A DNA stretch of 64,000 bases. Origin: DATLLN01 sp963797175 (lineage in GTDB: Bacteria; Actinomycetota; Thermoleophilia; Gaiellales; JAICJC01). Below, piece after piece: positions 44,332-53,929 of the stretch. The stretch's first letter is position 1. Each line of letters starts with the position of its first letter. The position numbers were made by a program, and so were the translations under genes. The stretch lies in assembly GCA_963797175.1 (NCBI GenBank), contig CAWCOL010000009.1, positions 1,593,676 to 1,657,675 of the forward strand. The letters are read 5' to 3'. Under the pieces are notes generated by a model. That model was not told where the DNA came from and made no database searches. It saw nothing but the letters and a program-made list of their open reading frames with translations.

Positions 44332-44927
44332 GTGTTCATCTCCTTCGAGGGTCTCGACGGCTCAGGCAAGACGACGCAGGCACGGCTGCTGGCCGAGGCG
44401 CTGGAGTCGGAGGGCGCCAAGGTCGTGCGCGTGCGCGAGCCGGGCGGCACGCCGGCGGGCGAGCGGATCCGCGAGCTGCTGCTCGATCCGGGCGAGGCGA
44501 TCGACCCCGCCGCCGAGGCGCTGCTCTACGCCGCGGCCCGCGCGCAGCTGGTGGCCGACGTGATCGCCCCGGCGCTGCGTGACGGCGCTCACGTCGTCGC
44601 CGACCGCTTCATCGACTCCTCCCTTGCCTACCAGGGCGTCGCCCGCGGCCTCGGCGTCGAGCGCGTGCTCGAGGTCAACCTGCTCGCGACGCGCGGCATC
44701 TTCCCCGACCGCACCGTGCTGCTGCGGCTGGATCAGGCCGAGGCGGCCGGCGCGCCGCGACCCCGACGCCGGACCGGATCGAGGCCGAGGGCGGCGGCTT
44801 CCACGCCGACGTCGCCCGGGGCTTCGCCGAGCTGGCCGGCCGGTTCCCGGAGCGGATCGTCGAGCTGGACGCCGGCGGGGCGCCGGACGAGGTGCTGGCG
44901 CGGGTGCGGCGGGCGGTGGGCGTGTGA
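44332..44927 (+). CDS. tmk: Thymidylate kinase (two frameshifts)
   Basis: 197 residues after removing single bases near 44752 and 44771. It phosphorylates dTMP to dTDP. P-loop FISFEGLDGSGKTTQARLL, VREPGGTPAGERIRELLL (DR-x motif region), DRFIDSSLAYQGVARGLG (lid and DRY-like block). After repair the C-terminus reads RDPDADRIEAEGGGFH and FAELAGRFPERIVELDAGG. TAGCAT is 6 nt before GTG 44332. It overlaps holB by GTGA. An essential gene, so the breaks are most likely sequence errors. Confidence 0.92.
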
Positions 44928-46012
44928 GCGAGCCGTTCGAGGGCCTGCCCGCCCAGCCCGAGGCCGCTGCGTCGGCTGACCGCAGCGCTGGCCGCGCCGG
45001 GCCACGCCTACCTGCTGGCCGGGCCGCCGGGCAGCGGCAAGCGCCGCTACGCCGAGCGGTTCTGCGCCGCGCTGCTCGAGGAGCCCGCTGGGCCGGATCA
45101 GCTCCGCCACCCACCCCGACCTGTTCCGCCTCGAGCCCCAGGGCACGATGATCCTGATGGAGGACGCGCGGCGGCTCCGGCGCGACCTGCACATGCGCCC
45201 GTTCGAGGGCGACCGCCGCGTCTACCTCATCCTCGACGCCCACCTGCTGCGCGACGACAGCGCCAACGCGCTGCTCAAGTCGCTCGAGGAGCCGCCCGAC
45301 TACGGCGTCTTCGTGCTCGTCTCCGACCACGCCGAGGGGATGCTGCCGACGATCCGCTCGCGCGTCCAGACCGTGCCGTTCCGCCGCTTCTCGACGGCCG
45401 AGCTGGCCGCCCACACGGGCGACCCGGCCGCCGCCCGGGCGGCGCTGGGCAGCCTCGACCGGGCCGAGCTGCTGGTGCACGACGGCGACGCCTCCGAGCG
45501 GCACCGCGGGTACCTCGACCTGGCGCGGCGCTCGATCACCGGCGAGGGGTTCGACCCGGCCGAGGCCTCGGCGGCGATCACCGGCGCGGCAGCGGCGGCC
45601 GGCAAGCGGGCGGGCGCGCTGCTGAAGGAGCAGGGCGAGCAGGCGCTCGAGACGGTGGACGACCCGCGCGCAGCGCAAGACGCTCGAGAAGCGGCTGGAC
45701 GACCGCGTCAAGCGCGCCTCGCGCCGGGCCGAGCTGGACGAGCTGCGAGAGGCGCTGGACACGATCGCCTGGTGGTACCGGGACGTGCTCGCGGCCAGTC
45801 TGGGAGCCGAGGACACGGTGGTACACTCGGATCTGGCCGCCCACGCGATCGAGGACGCGATCGACGAGACCCCGGCGAGGCTGATGCGGGCGATCTCGAC
45901 CCTGTCCGACACGCGCCGGTCGCTCGACACGAACGTCTCTCCACCGCTGGCCGTCGAGGCCCTCTTCCATGAGCTTCGCGGCAGCGGATCCGACATCGCG
46001 AAAGTGAGTTGA
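44924..46012 (+). CDS. holB: DNA polymerase III delta' subunit (three frameshifts)
   Basis: 361 residues after removing single bases near 44966, 45091 and 45673. It is the clamp-loader subunit with a degenerate AAA+ ATPase. AYLLAGPPGSGKRRYAERF carries the P-loop, then HPDLFRLEPQG, LILDAHLLRDDSANALLKSLEEPP (split here around the SANALLK box) and TIRSRVQTVPFRR (sensor 1 SRC-like SRV). The order tmk-holB-ricT is conserved in many Gram-positive bacteria. It ends 2 nt before the ricT ATG. Confidence 0.9.
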
Positions 46013-46014
46013 AG

Positions 46015-46818
46015 ATGGCCACGGTCGTTGGCGTCGTCTTCCAGCCCGGCGGCAAGGTCTACTCGTTCGATCCGGGCGGGCTCGAGCTGCACTGGAACGA
46101 GCGCGTCATCTGCCAGACGGTGCGCGGGCGCGACCTGGGCCGGATCGTCCAGGCCAACCACGCCGTCCCCGACGAGGAGCTGACCGGCCCGCTGAAGAAG
46201 GTCGTGCGGCGGGCGGCGCCGGCCGACGACGAGCAGGTGCGGGCGAACCGGGTCGAGGGCAAGCGGGCGATGCTGCTCTTCCGCGAGCTGGTGCGCCGCC
46301 ACGAGATGGCGCTCAAGCCGATCTCCGCGGACGTCGTGTTCGACGGCAGCCGGATCACGTTCAGCTACGAGGCCGAGGAGCGGCCCGACACCTCGGCGCT
46401 CTCGGCCGACCTGTCGGGCCGGCTCAAGCGGCGCGTCGACCTGCGCATGGTCGGTCCGCGCGAGGCCGCCCGGCTGTGCGGCGGCGGCGGTCTGTGCGGG
46501 CCGACCAAGTGTTGCAACCGCTACCCCTCGCACGAGAGCCCGATCACCCTGCGCATGGCCAAGGATCAGGAGCTCCCGATGAACCCGGGGCGCATCACCG
46601 GACTGTGCGGCAGGCTACGCTGCTGTCTGGCGTTCGAGCACCCGATCTACCGATCGTTCCGGGATCGAGCGCCGGCAGTCGGCAGGAGGGTGTCAACACC
46701 GCATGGAAATGGTGTCGTGCGCAGCTACGAGGTGGTGCGCGATGCCTGTGTCGTCCAGATCGACGGCGATGTCGTGATGGAAGTCAAGCTCGATGAGATG
46801 GTGGAAGTGAACGGATGA
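46015..46818 (+). CDS. ricT: PSP1-domain protein, RicT/YaaT family
   Basis: 267 residues from ATG 46015; a TTG at 46009 is possible. PSP1 core: FQPGGKVYSFDP, VKRVVRRA-like KKVVRRAAPADDE, and a cysteine-rich LCGGGGLCGPTKCCNRYP plus LCGRLRCCLAFEHP. In Bacillus, RicT works with RicA and RicF in an iron-sulfur complex that targets RNase Y to mRNAs. Here only RicT is present, next to holB as usual. Its stop overlaps the aldolase start (ATGA). Confidence 0.9.
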   Translation: MATVVGVVFQPGGKVYSFDPGGLELHWNERVICQTVRGRDLGRIVQANHAVPDEELTGPLKKVVRRAAPADDEQVRANRVEGKRAMLLFRELVRRHEMALKPISADVVFDGSRITFSYEAEERPDTSALSADLSGRLKRRVDLRMVGPREAARLCGGGGLCGPTKCCNRYPSHESPITLRMAKDQELPMNPGRITGLCGRLRCCLAFEHPIYRSFRDRAPAVGRRVSTPHGNGVVRSYEVVRDACVVQIDGDVVMEVKLDEMVEVNG

Positions 46819-47901
46819 GCATCAGATTTGCCGTTGCCGGCGTCGCGAACGATCCCCGCCTGGAGGCGTTCCGCGAGGCGCTGCGCAAGCGAGTGGGCGG
46901 CCCGCGGGTACGAGGAGGACACCTCGGACACGCCGGAGGCCGAGATCGTGTTCAACTTCGTCGATCCCAGCCGGCCGCGGCCCGTCCGCCGCCGCCAGCG
47001 GTCGACCTACGTCGCGATCGTGTCGGTGCTGGACGAGACGCCCGACGACGTGCTCAAGTACGAGTACCCGCTGATGGTGCGCAGCCTCGCCAACCTGGGC
47101 ATCGTCGTCGTCCCCGGAGGCGACTGCCACTTCGTCACCCCGGAGCGTGGTCACTACACCGTTGCCGATTCGGGCGACATGGAGACCTGGATGCGGGCGA
47201 TCGTCGATCGCGTCACACCGCTTGCGACCTCGCGCCTGGTCATCGACAACCGCTTCGACGGCGACCTCGAGCCCGACCTGTGGGACGGCGACGAGCTGAC
47301 GGCGGCCCTGTACGACGCCGGCAAGCGGCTCGACGCCCTCGGCCTGCTGCCCGCGCCGTTCCCGCTGGAGGAGCTGGTCGGCGAGCAGGAGCTGCTCCGG
47401 ATCAAGCGGATCTACGGCATCGGCGGGCTCTCCTACGGCAACCTGTCCGTCCGCAAGGACGCCGGCCGCTACTGGATGAGCGCGTCCGGCGTGGACAAGT
47501 CGAACCTGCGGATCGTCGGCAAGGACATCCTGATGGTGAAGAACTACGAGGAGTCCACCGGCACCATGGTGCTGTCCGTCCCGGCCGGCTTCGAGGATCC
47601 AAATCGCGTCTCGGTGGACGCGATCGAGCACTGGATGATCTACCAGGAGCACCCCGAGGTGAACGCGATCGTGCACGTGCACGCGTGGATCCCCGGCATC
47701 CGGGCGACAGAGTTCAACTACCCGTGCGGCACGGCGGAGCTGGCGACGGCGGTCGCCGACATCATCCGCGAGGAGCCCGATCCCGCCCACTCGGTGGTCG
47801 GCCTCAAGAACCACGGCATCACGGTCACCGGCACCAGCCTCGAGAACATCTTCGAGCGGATCGAGCCCGTGATCGAGGTGCAGGTGCCGATGATCGCCTA
47901 G
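46815..47901 (+). CDS. Class II aldolase/adducin-family protein with N-terminal extension (one frameshift)
   Basis: 361 residues after removing one G near 46895, joining EALRKRV to AARGYEEDTSDTPE. The last 200 residues are the aldolase-II fold: GGLSYGNLSVRKDAGRYWMSASGVDKSNL (split: GLSYGNLSVR and WMSASGVDK) and the zinc histidines in AIVHVHAWIPG and KNHGITVTG. The first 150 residues (IVFNFVDPSRPRPVRRRQ and DDVLKYEYPLMVRSLANLG) are an extra domain I do not recognise. Coupling to ricT may be just operon economy. The substrate is unknown. Confidence 0.8.
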
Positions 47902-47919
47902 CGGCGGTCGCTCGGCGGC

Positions 47920-48279
47920 CTACGCGGTCGCGACCCAGATCACCAGCACGCTGGCCTCGCCGACGGGCGCGTCCATGCCGTAGTGCGCGAACAGCCGCTG
48001 CTCCTCGTCGCGGGTGAGGTGCTCGTCGGCCGAGACGTTCGGCGCGTGGTTGATCTGCTCGACCGTGTGGGCGACGCGAATGCGGTCGCCGTCGAGGGTG
48101 GCGCCGTCGATCGGCACGAAGTGGAGCTTGATGCCGAACCGGCCGCCGCGGACGAGCAGGAAGGCCGGCTCGCTGGTGCGGTCGTCCGCGTAGAGATCCT
48201 CGGCGTGCCCGACCGGCTCGCCGTCGACGTCGATCACCTCGCGCTCGCGCCAGGTGTGCAGGTCGTAGGCAGACGGCAT
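47920..48279 (-). CDS. PRC-barrel domain protein
   Basis: 119 residues. The N-terminal half (EREVIDVDGEPVGHAEDLYAD, split as REVIDVDGEPVGHAEDLY) is a PRC-barrel-like beta module also found in ribosome maturation and photosystem proteins. FLLVRGGRFGIKLHFVPIDGA continues it. The C-terminus has a short helical tail. Such small actinobacterial PRC proteins are thought to be stress-related, but no function can be assigned. It is divergent from an ABC exporter operon. Confidence 0.75.
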   Translation of the reverse strand: MPSAYDLHTWREREVIDVDGEPVGHAEDLYADDRTSEPAFLLVRGGRFGIKLHFVPIDGATLDGDRIRVAHTVEQINHAPNVSADEHLTRDEEQRLFAHYGMDAPVGEASVLVIWVATA

Positions 48280-48345
48280 GGGGAACCTCCTCGGAGTCCG
48301 GGTCAGGAGGCCAAACACTACCCGTCTGCGAGACTCCGCGGTGGG

Positions 48346-49059
48346 ATGGCGGCGGCGGCAGCGATCAGCGTCAGGGAGCTCGTGGTCGACCGCGGCGGCG
48401 ACCGCGTACTGGACGCGATCACGCTCGATGTCCCGGCGGGCCAGATCACCGGGCTGCTCGGGCCCAGCGGCTGCGGCAAGTCGACGCTGATGCGCGCCAT
48501 CGTCGGCGTCCAGATCGTCGCCTCGGGAGACATCACGGTGCTCGGCCGGCCGGCGGGGTCGGCGGCCCTGCGCAGCGACGTCGGCTACGTGACGCAGGCG
48601 CCGTCCGTCTACCTCGACCTGACCGCGCGCGAGAACCTGCGCTACTTCGCCCGCGTGCTCGACGCCGCCGGCGAGCGCGTCGAGGCGGCGCTCGATGCGG
48701 TGGCGCTCGGCAGCGCCTCCGACCGGCCGGTGGGGCGCCTCTCCGGCGGGCAGCGGGCCCGCGTCTCGCTGGCCACGGCGCTGCTCAACGAGCCCCGGCT
48801 GCTGGTGTTGGACGAGCCCACCGTGGGCCTCGACCCGGTGCTCCGAAACGAGCTGTGGGAGGCGTTCCGGGAGCTCGCCGGGGGCGGCACGACGCTGCTC
48901 GTCTCGAGCCACGTGATGGACGAGGCCGACCGCTGCGACGGCATCGTGCTGATGCGCGACGGCCGCGTGCTGGCGGCCAAGCCGCGCGAGCAGCTGCTCG
49001 CCGACACCGGCGCGGATGGGGTCGAGGAGGCGTTCCTGCGGCTCGTGGGCGGCGCGTGA
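48346..49059 (+). CDS. ABC exporter ATPase
   Basis: 237 residues. Walker A GPSGCGKSTLM, Q-loop VTQAPSVYLDLT, signature RLSGGQRARVSLA, Walker B LLVLDEPTVGLDP, H-loop VSSHVMDEAD. The short size (no DrrA C-terminal extension) and DP-type Walker B end match ABC-2 exporters. It partners the next gene, whose start overlaps its stop (GTGA). ATG 48346 is preceded by a weak purine stretch only. Confidence 0.92.
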   Translation: MAAAAAISVRELVVDRGGDRVLDAITLDVPAGQITGLLGPSGCGKSTLMRAIVGVQIVASGDITVLGRPAGSAALRSDVGYVTQAPSVYLDLTARENLRYFARVLDAAGERVEAALDAVALGSASDRPVGRLSGGQRARVSLATALLNEPRLLVLDEPTVGLDPVLRNELWEAFRELAGGGTTLLVSSHVMDEADRCDGIVLMRDGRVLAAKPREQLLADTGADGVEEAFLRLVGGA

Positions 49060-49793
49060 GCGGCCGCGTCGTCTCGGCCACCGCGTGGCGGGTGCTCGCG
49101 CAGCTCCGCCGCGACCCGCGGACGCTGGCGCTGCTGCTGGTCGTGCCGTGCGTGCTGGAGGCGCTGCTCAAGTGGGTCTTCGCCGGTGACGACGCCGTCT
49201 TCCAGCGGATCGGCGTGCCGCTGGTCGGGATCTTCCCGCTCGTCTCGATGTTCCTCGTCACGTCGATCGCGATGCTGCGCGAGCGGACGACCGGCACGCT
49301 GGAGCGGCTGATGACGATGCCGCTCGCCAAGATCGACCTGCTCACCGGCTATGGCGTGGCGTTCGCAGCCATGGCGACGGTGCAGGCCGTGATCACGGCG
49401 CTGGTCGCGGTCGGGCTGCTGGGGCTGGACGTCGCCGGCTCGACCGCGCTGGTGGTGGTGTTCGCGGTGCTGAACGCGGTGCTCGGCATGTCGCTGGGGC
49501 TGTTCCTGTCGGCGTTCGCGCAGACGGAGTTCCAGGCAGTGCAGTTCCTGCCGGCGTTCCTGCTGCCGCAGATCCTGCTGTGCGGGCTGCTGACGCCGCG
49601 CTCGGAGATGGCGCGGCCGCTGGAGCTGCTCTCGTGGCTGCTGCCGATGACGTACGCCTACGACGCGTTGTCGCGCGTGGCGAGCTCGTCGGAGGTGACG
49701 GCGGAGGTGTGGCGCGACGCTGCGGTGCTGGTCGGCGTGACCGCGCTGGCGCTGGTGGGCGGCGCGGCGACGCTGCGGCGGCGGACGCCCTGA
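49056..49793 (+). CDS. ABC-2 type exporter permease
   Basis: 245 residues with six hydrophobic segments: LALLLVVPCVLEALLKWVF, VGIFPLVSMFLVTSIAML, the RERTTGTLERLMTMPLAK cytoplasmic loop typical of ABC2_membrane proteins, VQAVITALVAVGLLGL, AVLNAVLGMSLGLFLSAF and a final helix before the RRRTP tail. It forms the channel with the preceding ATPase. The exported substrate is unknown. Confidence 0.9.
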   Translation: MSGRVVSATAWRVLAQLRRDPRTLALLLVVPCVLEALLKWVFAGDDAVFQRIGVPLVGIFPLVSMFLVTSIAMLRERTTGTLERLMTMPLAKIDLLTGYGVAFAAMATVQAVITALVAVGLLGLDVAGSTALVVVFAVLNAVLGMSLGLFLSAFAQTEFQAVQFLPAFLLPQILLCGLLTPRSEMARPLELLSWLLPMTYAYDALSRVASSSEVTAEVWRDAAVLVGVTALALVGGAATLRRRTP

Positions 49794-49819
49794 GCCTCCG
49801 GCGGGCGACCTGTCACGAT

Positions 49820-49960
49820 CCGGCCGAAACGTGTGCCGGTTCGGTGCCGTCTTCGTTCCTTGCAGACGACCGCGCTCTGACCCCGTTGTCTTGCAAGCAG
49901 ACGATGTCTGACCCGCGATCGGCCGGCAGTATCGTTTGTGTGCCGAAACCGTGCCGGAAG
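49820..49960. repeat. Intergenic region with short direct repeats
   Basis: Between the permease and the converging epimerase gene. GCAGACGA (49862-49869 and 49897-49904) and TCTGACCC (49876-49883 and 49907-49914) form a degenerate direct duplication, flanked by two GTGTGCCG-containing stretches. No gene is seen. Confidence 0.45.
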
Positions 49961-49976
49961 GGCGCCGCGGAGCGGG

Positions 49977-50969
49977 CTAGTGGCGGCGGTAGCCGTCGGC
50001 CCGCAGCCAGGCCACGGTGTCGCTGATCGTCTCGTCGATTGGCCGCGTCGTGAAGCCCATGCCCGCCGCCTTGGCGCCGTCGTAGAACCACCAGTATGCG
50101 CCGGAGCGCAGCTCGGCCTCGTCCAGAGGCACCAGCGGCAGGTGCAGCACCCGCGCAAGCTTGAGTGGCGGGGCGACCAGCCCCACCGGCACGCCCACCT
50201 GCCGCCGGCGGCGGCCCGCGGCATCGCCGACCAGGTCGAAGAAGCGCGGGTAGGCGAGGTTGCCGTCGGGCGAGGTGAGGATGTGGCGCTCGCCCGAGGC
50301 GCCGCGCTCCTCCAGCAGCAGCAGGCCGTCGATCACGTCGCGGGCATCGACGTAGGAGAGGCCGCCGCGCACCGTCATCCGCAGGACGCCGCGCAGGTAC
50401 TCCTCGACCGGCCACGCCGAGACCCGGTGCACGTCGCCGGGGCCGATCACGAACCCCGGGTTCGCGATCACGACGTCGAGCCCGTCCTCGGCGGCCCGCA
50501 GCGCGTGCTCCTCGCCCAGCGCCTTCGACCGGGCGTAGCGGAAGTCTCCGCGCCCGTCGTCGCCGTCCAGCAGGAAGTGCGCCTCGGTGCGCGGGTGGTT
50601 CGGGCCCGACGCCGGCCCCATCGCGCCGACGCTGGAGACGTAGACGACGCGCTCGACGCCGGCCGCCTTCGCCGCCTCCAGCAGGGCCGCGCTGCCCTCG
50701 ACGTTGACGGCCCGGAGCCGCGGCTCGTCGCTGGCCCGGTGGCCGACCACGCCGGCCAGGTGAAACACCCGCTGCACACCGTCGAGTGCGGCCGGAAGCG
50801 ACGCGGGATCGGTGACGTCGCCGAGCACGACCTCCGCGCCGGTGCCGTCGAGCCGCGCGGCGGACGACCTGCTGCGGGCGAGCGCCCGCACCTCGCGGTC
50901 GTCGTCGCGCAGCCGCCGCACCAACTCGATTCCAAGATATCCCGTCGCACCGGTCACCAGCGTCCGCAT
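49977..50969 (-). CDS. NAD-dependent epimerase/reductase (dihydroflavonol-reductase-like)
   Basis: 330 residues from ATG 50969. LVTGATGYLGIELVRRLRDD, GDVTDPASL, VFHLAGVVGHRA, catalytic VVYVSSVGAMG and RYARSKALGEEHAL (YxxxK), then ANPGFVIGPGDVHR. This is the extended/atypical SDR group acting on sterols, flavonoids or sugar nucleotides in other organisms. The substrate is unknown here. A -10 TAGGCT lies 8 nt upstream, back-to-back with the leaderless promoter of the divergent MFS gene. Confidence 0.85.
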   Translation of the reverse strand: MRTLVTGATGYLGIELVRRLRDDDREVRALARSRSSAARLDGTGAEVVLGDVTDPASLPAALDGVQRVFHLAGVVGHRASDEPRLRAVNVEGSAALLEAAKAAGVERVVYVSSVGAMGPASGPNHPRTEAHFLLDGDDGRGDFRYARSKALGEEHALRAAEDGLDVVIANPGFVIGPGDVHRVSAWPVEEYLRGVLRMTVRGGLSYVDARDVIDGLLLLEERGASGERHILTSPDGNLAYPRFFDLVGDAAGRRRRQVGVPVGLVAPPLKLARVLHLPLVPLDEAELRSGAYWWFYDGAKAAGMGFTTRPIDETISDTVAWLRADGYRRH

Positions 50970-51010
50970 CGGCGAGCAGCCTACCGGGGTGGCGAGGCTA
51001 CGCTGCCGCA

Positions 51011-52351
51011 GTGAGCCGCCTCCCCGCACTGGGACTGGCGCTGGCGGTCGGACTCGTGCTGGCCGACTCGTCGGTTGTCATCCTCGCCCTGCCCGCCATC
51101 CTCGAGCGGTTCGACGTCAGCATCAACGACATCCCCTGGGTGCTGACGCTGTTCAACCTGGTGCTGGCGCTCACCGCCCTGCCCGCCGCCTACCTGGCCC
51201 GCCGCCGGCCGACGCTGCTCGTCTACCGCGGCGGCCTGGTGCTGTTCGCGGCGGCATCGCTTGCCTGCGCGCTGGCGCCCAGCTTCGGCGCGCTGCTGGC
51301 AGCCCGCGGCGTCCAGGCGGTCGGCGGTGCCGCGGCCGTCTGTGCAGCGCTCGAGCTGCTGCCCGCCCAGGTCGGATCCGAGCGGCGCGCGGCCACCGTG
51401 TGGGCCGCCGCCGGCGCGCTGGGTGCCGCCGCCGGGCCGGCCCTGGGCGGCCTGCTGACCCAGACGATCTCGTGGGAGGCGATCTTTCTCGTCCAGGTGC
51501 CGCTGGCGATCGCCGCGCTGCTCGCCGTCCCCGCCGGCACCCCCGGCACCGCGCTGGAGCCGTCGCCGGTTCGGGTCGATCGCCCGCACATCGCCGCGAA
51601 CCTCGCCCTGGGCCTGCTCTCGGCGTCGCTGACGGCGGCGCTGTTCCTGATCGTCCTGCTGCTGATCAACGGCTGGGGACACACGCCGCTGACCGCCGCC
51701 GCGGTGGTCTCGCTGATGCCGATCTCGTCGCTGATCGCCTACCGGGTGCTGCCCTCGCGCGGCGACCCGCGCGTCCGCGCCGCATGCGGCTCGATCCTCG
51801 TCGCCGGCGGCCTGCTGGCGCTGAGCGTGCTGCCCGGCGCGGACTGGGTATGGCTGATCGTGCCGCAGATCCTGATCGGCGCCGGCCTGGCGCTCGCCCT
51901 GGGCGCGCTCACCGAGGATGCGCTGGCCGGACGCTCGCCGATCGCCATCCACGGCGGCTGGACGATCGCCTCCCGCCACGCCGGCGTCTGCATCGGCCTG
52001 CTGATCCTGACGCCGATCTTCACCGGCGATCTCCAGCACCAGCAGGACCTCGCGGAGGCGGCCGGCACCCGCATCATCCTCGACTCGCCGCTCAGCTTCT
52101 CCGACAAGCTCAAGCTGGGCGACCACATCATCCAGCAGATCCAGACCGGCTCCGTCACGCGGCCGCCCGATATCGGTCCTGCCTTCTCCTCTCTGGGCAA
52201 CACGGCGGAGGTGCGCGCGCTGCGCGACACGGTGCAGGACGAGATCGACCGCGCCGTCACGCACGCCTTCTCGGGCAGCTTCGTCGTCGCAGGGCTGCTC
52301 GCCCTGGCGTCGCTGATCCCGCTGGTGCGGGGCCGGAGACCGGAGCTGTGA
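51011..52351 (+). CDS. MFS transporter
   Basis: 446 residues from GTG 51011 (-10 TACGCT 6 nt upstream). It begins GLVLADSSVVILALPAILERFDVS, the DHA-type first helix; AYLARRRPTLLVYRGG replaces the usual motif A, so the R/K-rich loop is present but the GRR core is altered. GALGAAAGPALGGLLTQTISW is the motif C-like segment. About 12 helices. It probably exports a small molecule. It is coupled to the following small gene (GTGA). Confidence 0.85.
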   Translation: MSRLPALGLALAVGLVLADSSVVILALPAILERFDVSINDIPWVLTLFNLVLALTALPAAYLARRRPTLLVYRGGLVLFAAASLACALAPSFGALLAARGVQAVGGAAAVCAALELLPAQVGSERRAATVWAAAGALGAAAGPALGGLLTQTISWEAIFLVQVPLAIAALLAVPAGTPGTALEPSPVRVDRPHIAANLALGLLSASLTAALFLIVLLLINGWGHTPLTAAAVVSLMPISSLIAYRVLPSRGDPRVRAACGSILVAGGLLALSVLPGADWVWLIVPQILIGAGLALALGALTEDALAGRSPIAIHGGWTIASRHAGVCIGLLILTPIFTGDLQHQQDLAEAAGTRIILDSPLSFSDKLKLGDHIIQQIQTGSVTRPPDIGPAFSSLGNTAEVRALRDTVQDEIDRAVTHAFSGSFVVAGLLALASLIPLVRGRRPEL

Positions 52352-52803
52352 GCCGCGCCGGCAGGTGGATCGCCGTTGCCTGCGTTGTCGCGGTGCTGCC
52401 GAGCCTGGTCTACATCGCCGCCGGCGGGCGCGACTACAAGCCCTCGGCGACGCCCGACCCGTGCCTGCCGCGGGACTGGCCGAAGGTGAGCGGCACCACC
52501 CAGATCCTCGAGCAGGCCGCGATCTCGACGCTGGATGGCGCGGCCTGCAAGCTTCACGTCTCGTCCGAGACGCTGGCGATCGCCTTCGGCAGCAAGGGCG
52601 GCCTCGACCAGTTCGCGAAGGATCACGGCTTCTCCCAGAGCGAGATCGACGATGCGGCCCGGGACGGGCTGCTGCGCGCGGTGGACGACGGCCAGCGCAG
52701 CGGCGAGATCGGCACGATCGAGGCGTTCGCGCTGAAGCTGGCCGCGCAGATCGCGCCGGTCGACCGCGTGCTCCAGCTCGTCCAGGATCAGCTGCTCGGG
52801 TAG
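52348..52803 (+). CDS. Small secreted/membrane protein following the MFS gene
   Basis: 151 residues. One N-terminal helix (WIAVACVVAVLPSLVYIAAGG), then a soluble domain with two cysteines (PDPCLPRDW and GAACKLHVSS) and helical segments (LDQFAKDHGFSQSEIDDAARDGLLRAV, split here). I do not recognise the family. GTG 52348 overlaps the MFS stop, so it may be an accessory subunit or a co-regulated surface protein. Confidence 0.6.
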   Translation: MSRAGRWIAVACVVAVLPSLVYIAAGGRDYKPSATPDPCLPRDWPKVSGTTQILEQAAISTLDGAACKLHVSSETLAIAFGSKGGLDQFAKDHGFSQSEIDDAARDGLLRAVDDGQRSGEIGTIEAFALKLAAQIAPVDRVLQLVQDQLLG

Positions 52804-52813
52804 GCTGGCGCGG

Positions 52814-53929
52814 ATGACGGCGATCCGCGCGGTGGACGTGTACGGGTACACGCTCAGCTACGCCCACGGCGGCGCCTACGTGATGTCGTCGGGCCGGCGG
52901 ATCGAGACGCTCCAGAGCACCGTCGTGCGGATCACGGCCGAGTCGGGCGCGCAGGGATTCGCCGAGGTCTGCCCGCTGGGGGAGACGTACCTGCCGGCCT
53001 TCGCCGAGGGCGCGCGGGCCGCACTGCGGCAGATGGCGGGGTCGCTGATCGGCGTGGACGCCGCCAACCTGGGCGCCGTCGCCGCCTCGATGGACGGCGC
53101 GCTGATGGGTCACGCCTACGCCAAGAGCGCGATCGACATCGCCTGCTGGGACGTGCTCGGCATCGAGGCCGGGCTGCCCGTCGCGACGCTGCTGGGCGGT
53201 GTGCTGTCGGAGCGCTTCCCGCTCTACGTGGCCGTGCCGCTGCGCTCCGGTGAGGAGATGGCGGCGTTCCTGCGCGACCGCTACGCGGAGGGCGTGCGCC
53301 AGTTCCAGCTGAAGCTGGGAGGCGACCCGCACGAGGACGCCGCGCGCACCCGGGCGGCCGTTGCCGCGATGGACGACGAGTGCGTCGCGATCGCCGACGC
53401 CAACTGCGGCTGGCGCCTTCAGGACGCGATCGTGGCCGCGCGGCTGCTGGACGGGCTCGACCGCGTCTACCTGGAGCAGCCCTGCCGCACGCTGGAGGAG
53501 TGCCTGGCGGTGCGCGAGCGCACGACGCTGCCGATGATCCTGGACGAGGTGATCCTCGACGTCCCGTCGCTGCTCCGTGCCCACGCGGCCAACGGCCTGG
53601 AGGCGTTCAACCTCAAGCTGAGCCGGGTCGGGGGGCTGTCGAAGGGGAAGCTCCTGCGCGACCTGGCCGTCGAGCTGGGTCTGCGGGTGACGATCGAGGA
53701 CACGTGGGGCGGCGACCTGACGACCGCGGCGGTCGCGGCGCTGGCGGCGAGCACGCCCCCCGAGGCGCTGTTCACCGTCTCCTTCATGAACGACTGGACG
53801 AACGAGCACGTCGCCGGCCACCGGCCTCGCTCGGAGGCGGGCTTCGGCGCCGCCCCGGACGGCCCGGGGCTGGGCGTGACGGTGGACGTCGACCTGCTCG
53901 GCGCGCCGCTCCACACCGCGAGCGCATGA
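52814..53929 (+). CDS. Enolase-superfamily enzyme, probably cis-3-hydroxy-L-proline dehydratase-like
   Basis: 371 residues. Muconate-lactonizing-enzyme fold: N-terminal cap with AYVMSSGRRIETLQSTVVRI and GETYLPAFAEG, barrel with FQLKLGGDP (Lys acid/base), IADANCGW (metal Asp), YLEQPC (metal Glu), ILDEVI (metal Asp/Glu) and LKLSRVGG (second Lys region). The overall look is closest to cis-3-hydroxyproline dehydratase/proline-betaine epimerase enzymes. -10 TAGGCT lies 7 nt before ATG. It overlaps the sugar-lactone oxidase gene by ATGA. Confidence 0.75.
   Translation: MTAIRAVDVYGYTLSYAHGGAYVMSSGRRIETLQSTVVRITAESGAQGFAEVCPLGETYLPAFAEGARAALRQMAGSLIGVDAANLGAVAASMDGALMGHAYAKSAIDIACWDVLGIEAGLPVATLLGGVLSERFPLYVAVPLRSGEEMAAFLRDRYAEGVRQFQLKLGGDPHEDAARTRAAVAAMDDECVAIADANCGWRLQDAIVAARLLDGLDRVYLEQPCRTLEECLAVRERTTLPMILDEVILDVPSLLRAHAANGLEAFNLKLSRVGGLSKGKLLRDLAVELGLRVTIEDTWGGDLTTAAVAALAASTPPEALFTVSFMNDWTNEHVAGHRPRSEAGFGAAPDGPGLGVTVDVDLLGAPLHTASA

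Noticed and set aside
41091..44582. 1163-codon plus-strand open frame opposite topB
   Set aside because: It is the antisense shadow of an intact topoisomerase III with all catalytic motifs.
44332..46012. tmk and holB as pseudogenes
   Set aside because: Both are essential and become exactly full length when single bases are removed, so sequence error is the simpler reading.
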